Shown: piece after piece, positions 63,782 to 64,000 of the stretch | Layout: each line of letters begins with the position of its first letter | Numbering within the stretch: position 1 is the stretch's first letter | Assembly: GCF_006376685.1 (NCBI RefSeq) | Contig: NZ_VEWL01000005.1 | Coordinates: 124,001-188,000 of the forward strand | Direction of reading: 5' to 3' | Length of the DNA stretch: 64,000 bases | Source: Ochrobactrum teleogrylli | GTDB lineage: Bacteria; Pseudomonadota; Alphaproteobacteria; Rhizobiales; Rhizobiaceae | Program-made: the position numbers and the translations under genes | Notes under the pieces: model-generated | What the model was told of the DNA's origin: nothing | Database searches by the model: none | Seen by the model: the letters and a program-made list of their open reading frames with translations, nothing else

Positions 63782-64000
63782 ATGGCGAGCACCGACGCGT
63801 ATGGCGCGCCGGCGGGGACGCATTGCGAATCCGGTCGGAAGAGAAGGAAAGGCAAGGTCTCTGGCCATGTCCGTCTTCTCGCGGGTCCGGCCTATGGCAA
63901 GTTTATCTCGATGGAACCCATTCTGCGCCGCCTCGTTCCCGCGCTGATCATCATCTTCCTCGTCATTTTGGGTGTCGCCCGCGTGTTCTCCATGCTGGCC
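63782..64000 (+). CDS. Membrane protein, N-terminal part (cut by window end)
   Basis: 73 codons are visible. A basic N-terminal region (GRKRRKGKVSGHVRLLAG) is followed by a transmembrane helix (VPALIIIFLVILGVARVF). In related genomes a membrane sensor histidine kinase follows pepN, as I recall, but this fragment contains no kinase motif and the identity is therefore open. GAGGGA 8 bases upstream supports the ATG; MEPILRRL at 63911 is an alternative start. Confidence 0.6.
   Translation, partial: MASTDAYGAPAGTHCESGRKRRKGKVSGHVRLLAGPAYGKFISMEPILRRLVPALIIIFLVILGVARVFSMLA

Overview
The window looks like a chromosomal segment of a Rhizobiales alphaproteobacterium of the Brucella/Ochrobactrum group. 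The main evidence is a pair of divergent Omp2-type porins whose mature proteins would begin [10 protein letters not shown]. Supporting evidence is a bifunctional Rsh next to pyrE and rpoZ, an FnrN-type regulator beside hemN, 8-bp AGGGCAGT-type repeats and rhizobial-style intergenic hairpin elements. The porins differ clearly from what I remember of classical Brucella Omp2b, so an Ochrobactrum-like member is my best guess; this is recognition, not a database result. Most of the window is ordinary core genome with even composition. There is no phage, IS element, CRISPR array or rRNA operon.

Layout. 1-4801 (+): the 3' part of lptD, a SurA-like chaperone, pdxA and rsmA, a conserved envelope/ribosome cluster. 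4808-12960 (mostly -): an M23 endopeptidase, rarD, cimA, a GFA-family protein, cysS, a 56-aa basic protein (+) and a YedK/HMCES protein. 13044-15173 (+): a NUDIX hydrolase and three small conserved or unknown proteins. 15174-18197 (-): a cysteine hydrolase coupled to a GlxA-type regulator, then a dihydroorotase. 18283-20275 (+): ygfZ, an HD hydrolase and a tyrosine phosphatase, tightly overlapped. 20253-24688 (-): the DUF2062-acpS-lepB-rnc-era-recO operon. 24750-27138: an AraC regulator divergent from an Fsr-like MFS exporter. 27283-29813 (-): hemN and fnrN with a perfect FNR box between them. 30010-33516 (-): rpoZ, rsh and pyrE (stringent response and pyrimidine synthesis). 33918-36082: a NYN-domain protein, smpB and dapA. 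36489-40278: a lytic transglycosylase, an HhH protein with a 29-aa membrane protein upstream, and a BON-domain protein.

40448-47024 is the most accessory-like part: two divergent porins flank tRNA-Ser(GCT), followed by a lone tyrosine recombinase, about 750 bases with no convincing gene, a HisC-family aminotransferase and a DUF423 protein. 47151-52141 holds small secreted or membrane proteins: a PsiF-like repeat protein, a YitT transporter behind a probable leader-peptide attenuator, a Sel1-like protein, a DUF2147 protein, a GST and an overlapping pair of 51- and 55-aa membrane proteins. 52183-64000: amn, an inverted octamer repeat array, an EEP-family protein, ETF-ubiquinone oxidoreductase, a 143-bp MITE-like element, a family-4-like uracil-DNA glycosylase, an MFS protein, an EamA permease, pepN and the start of a membrane protein cut by the window edge.

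The most interesting items are the arginine-rich 25-codon leader with mutually exclusive hairpins ahead of the YitT gene, the MITE-like element with 13-bp terminal inverted repeats and a TTAG duplication, the head-to-head octamer arrays after amn, and several small proteins below usual annotation cut-offs.
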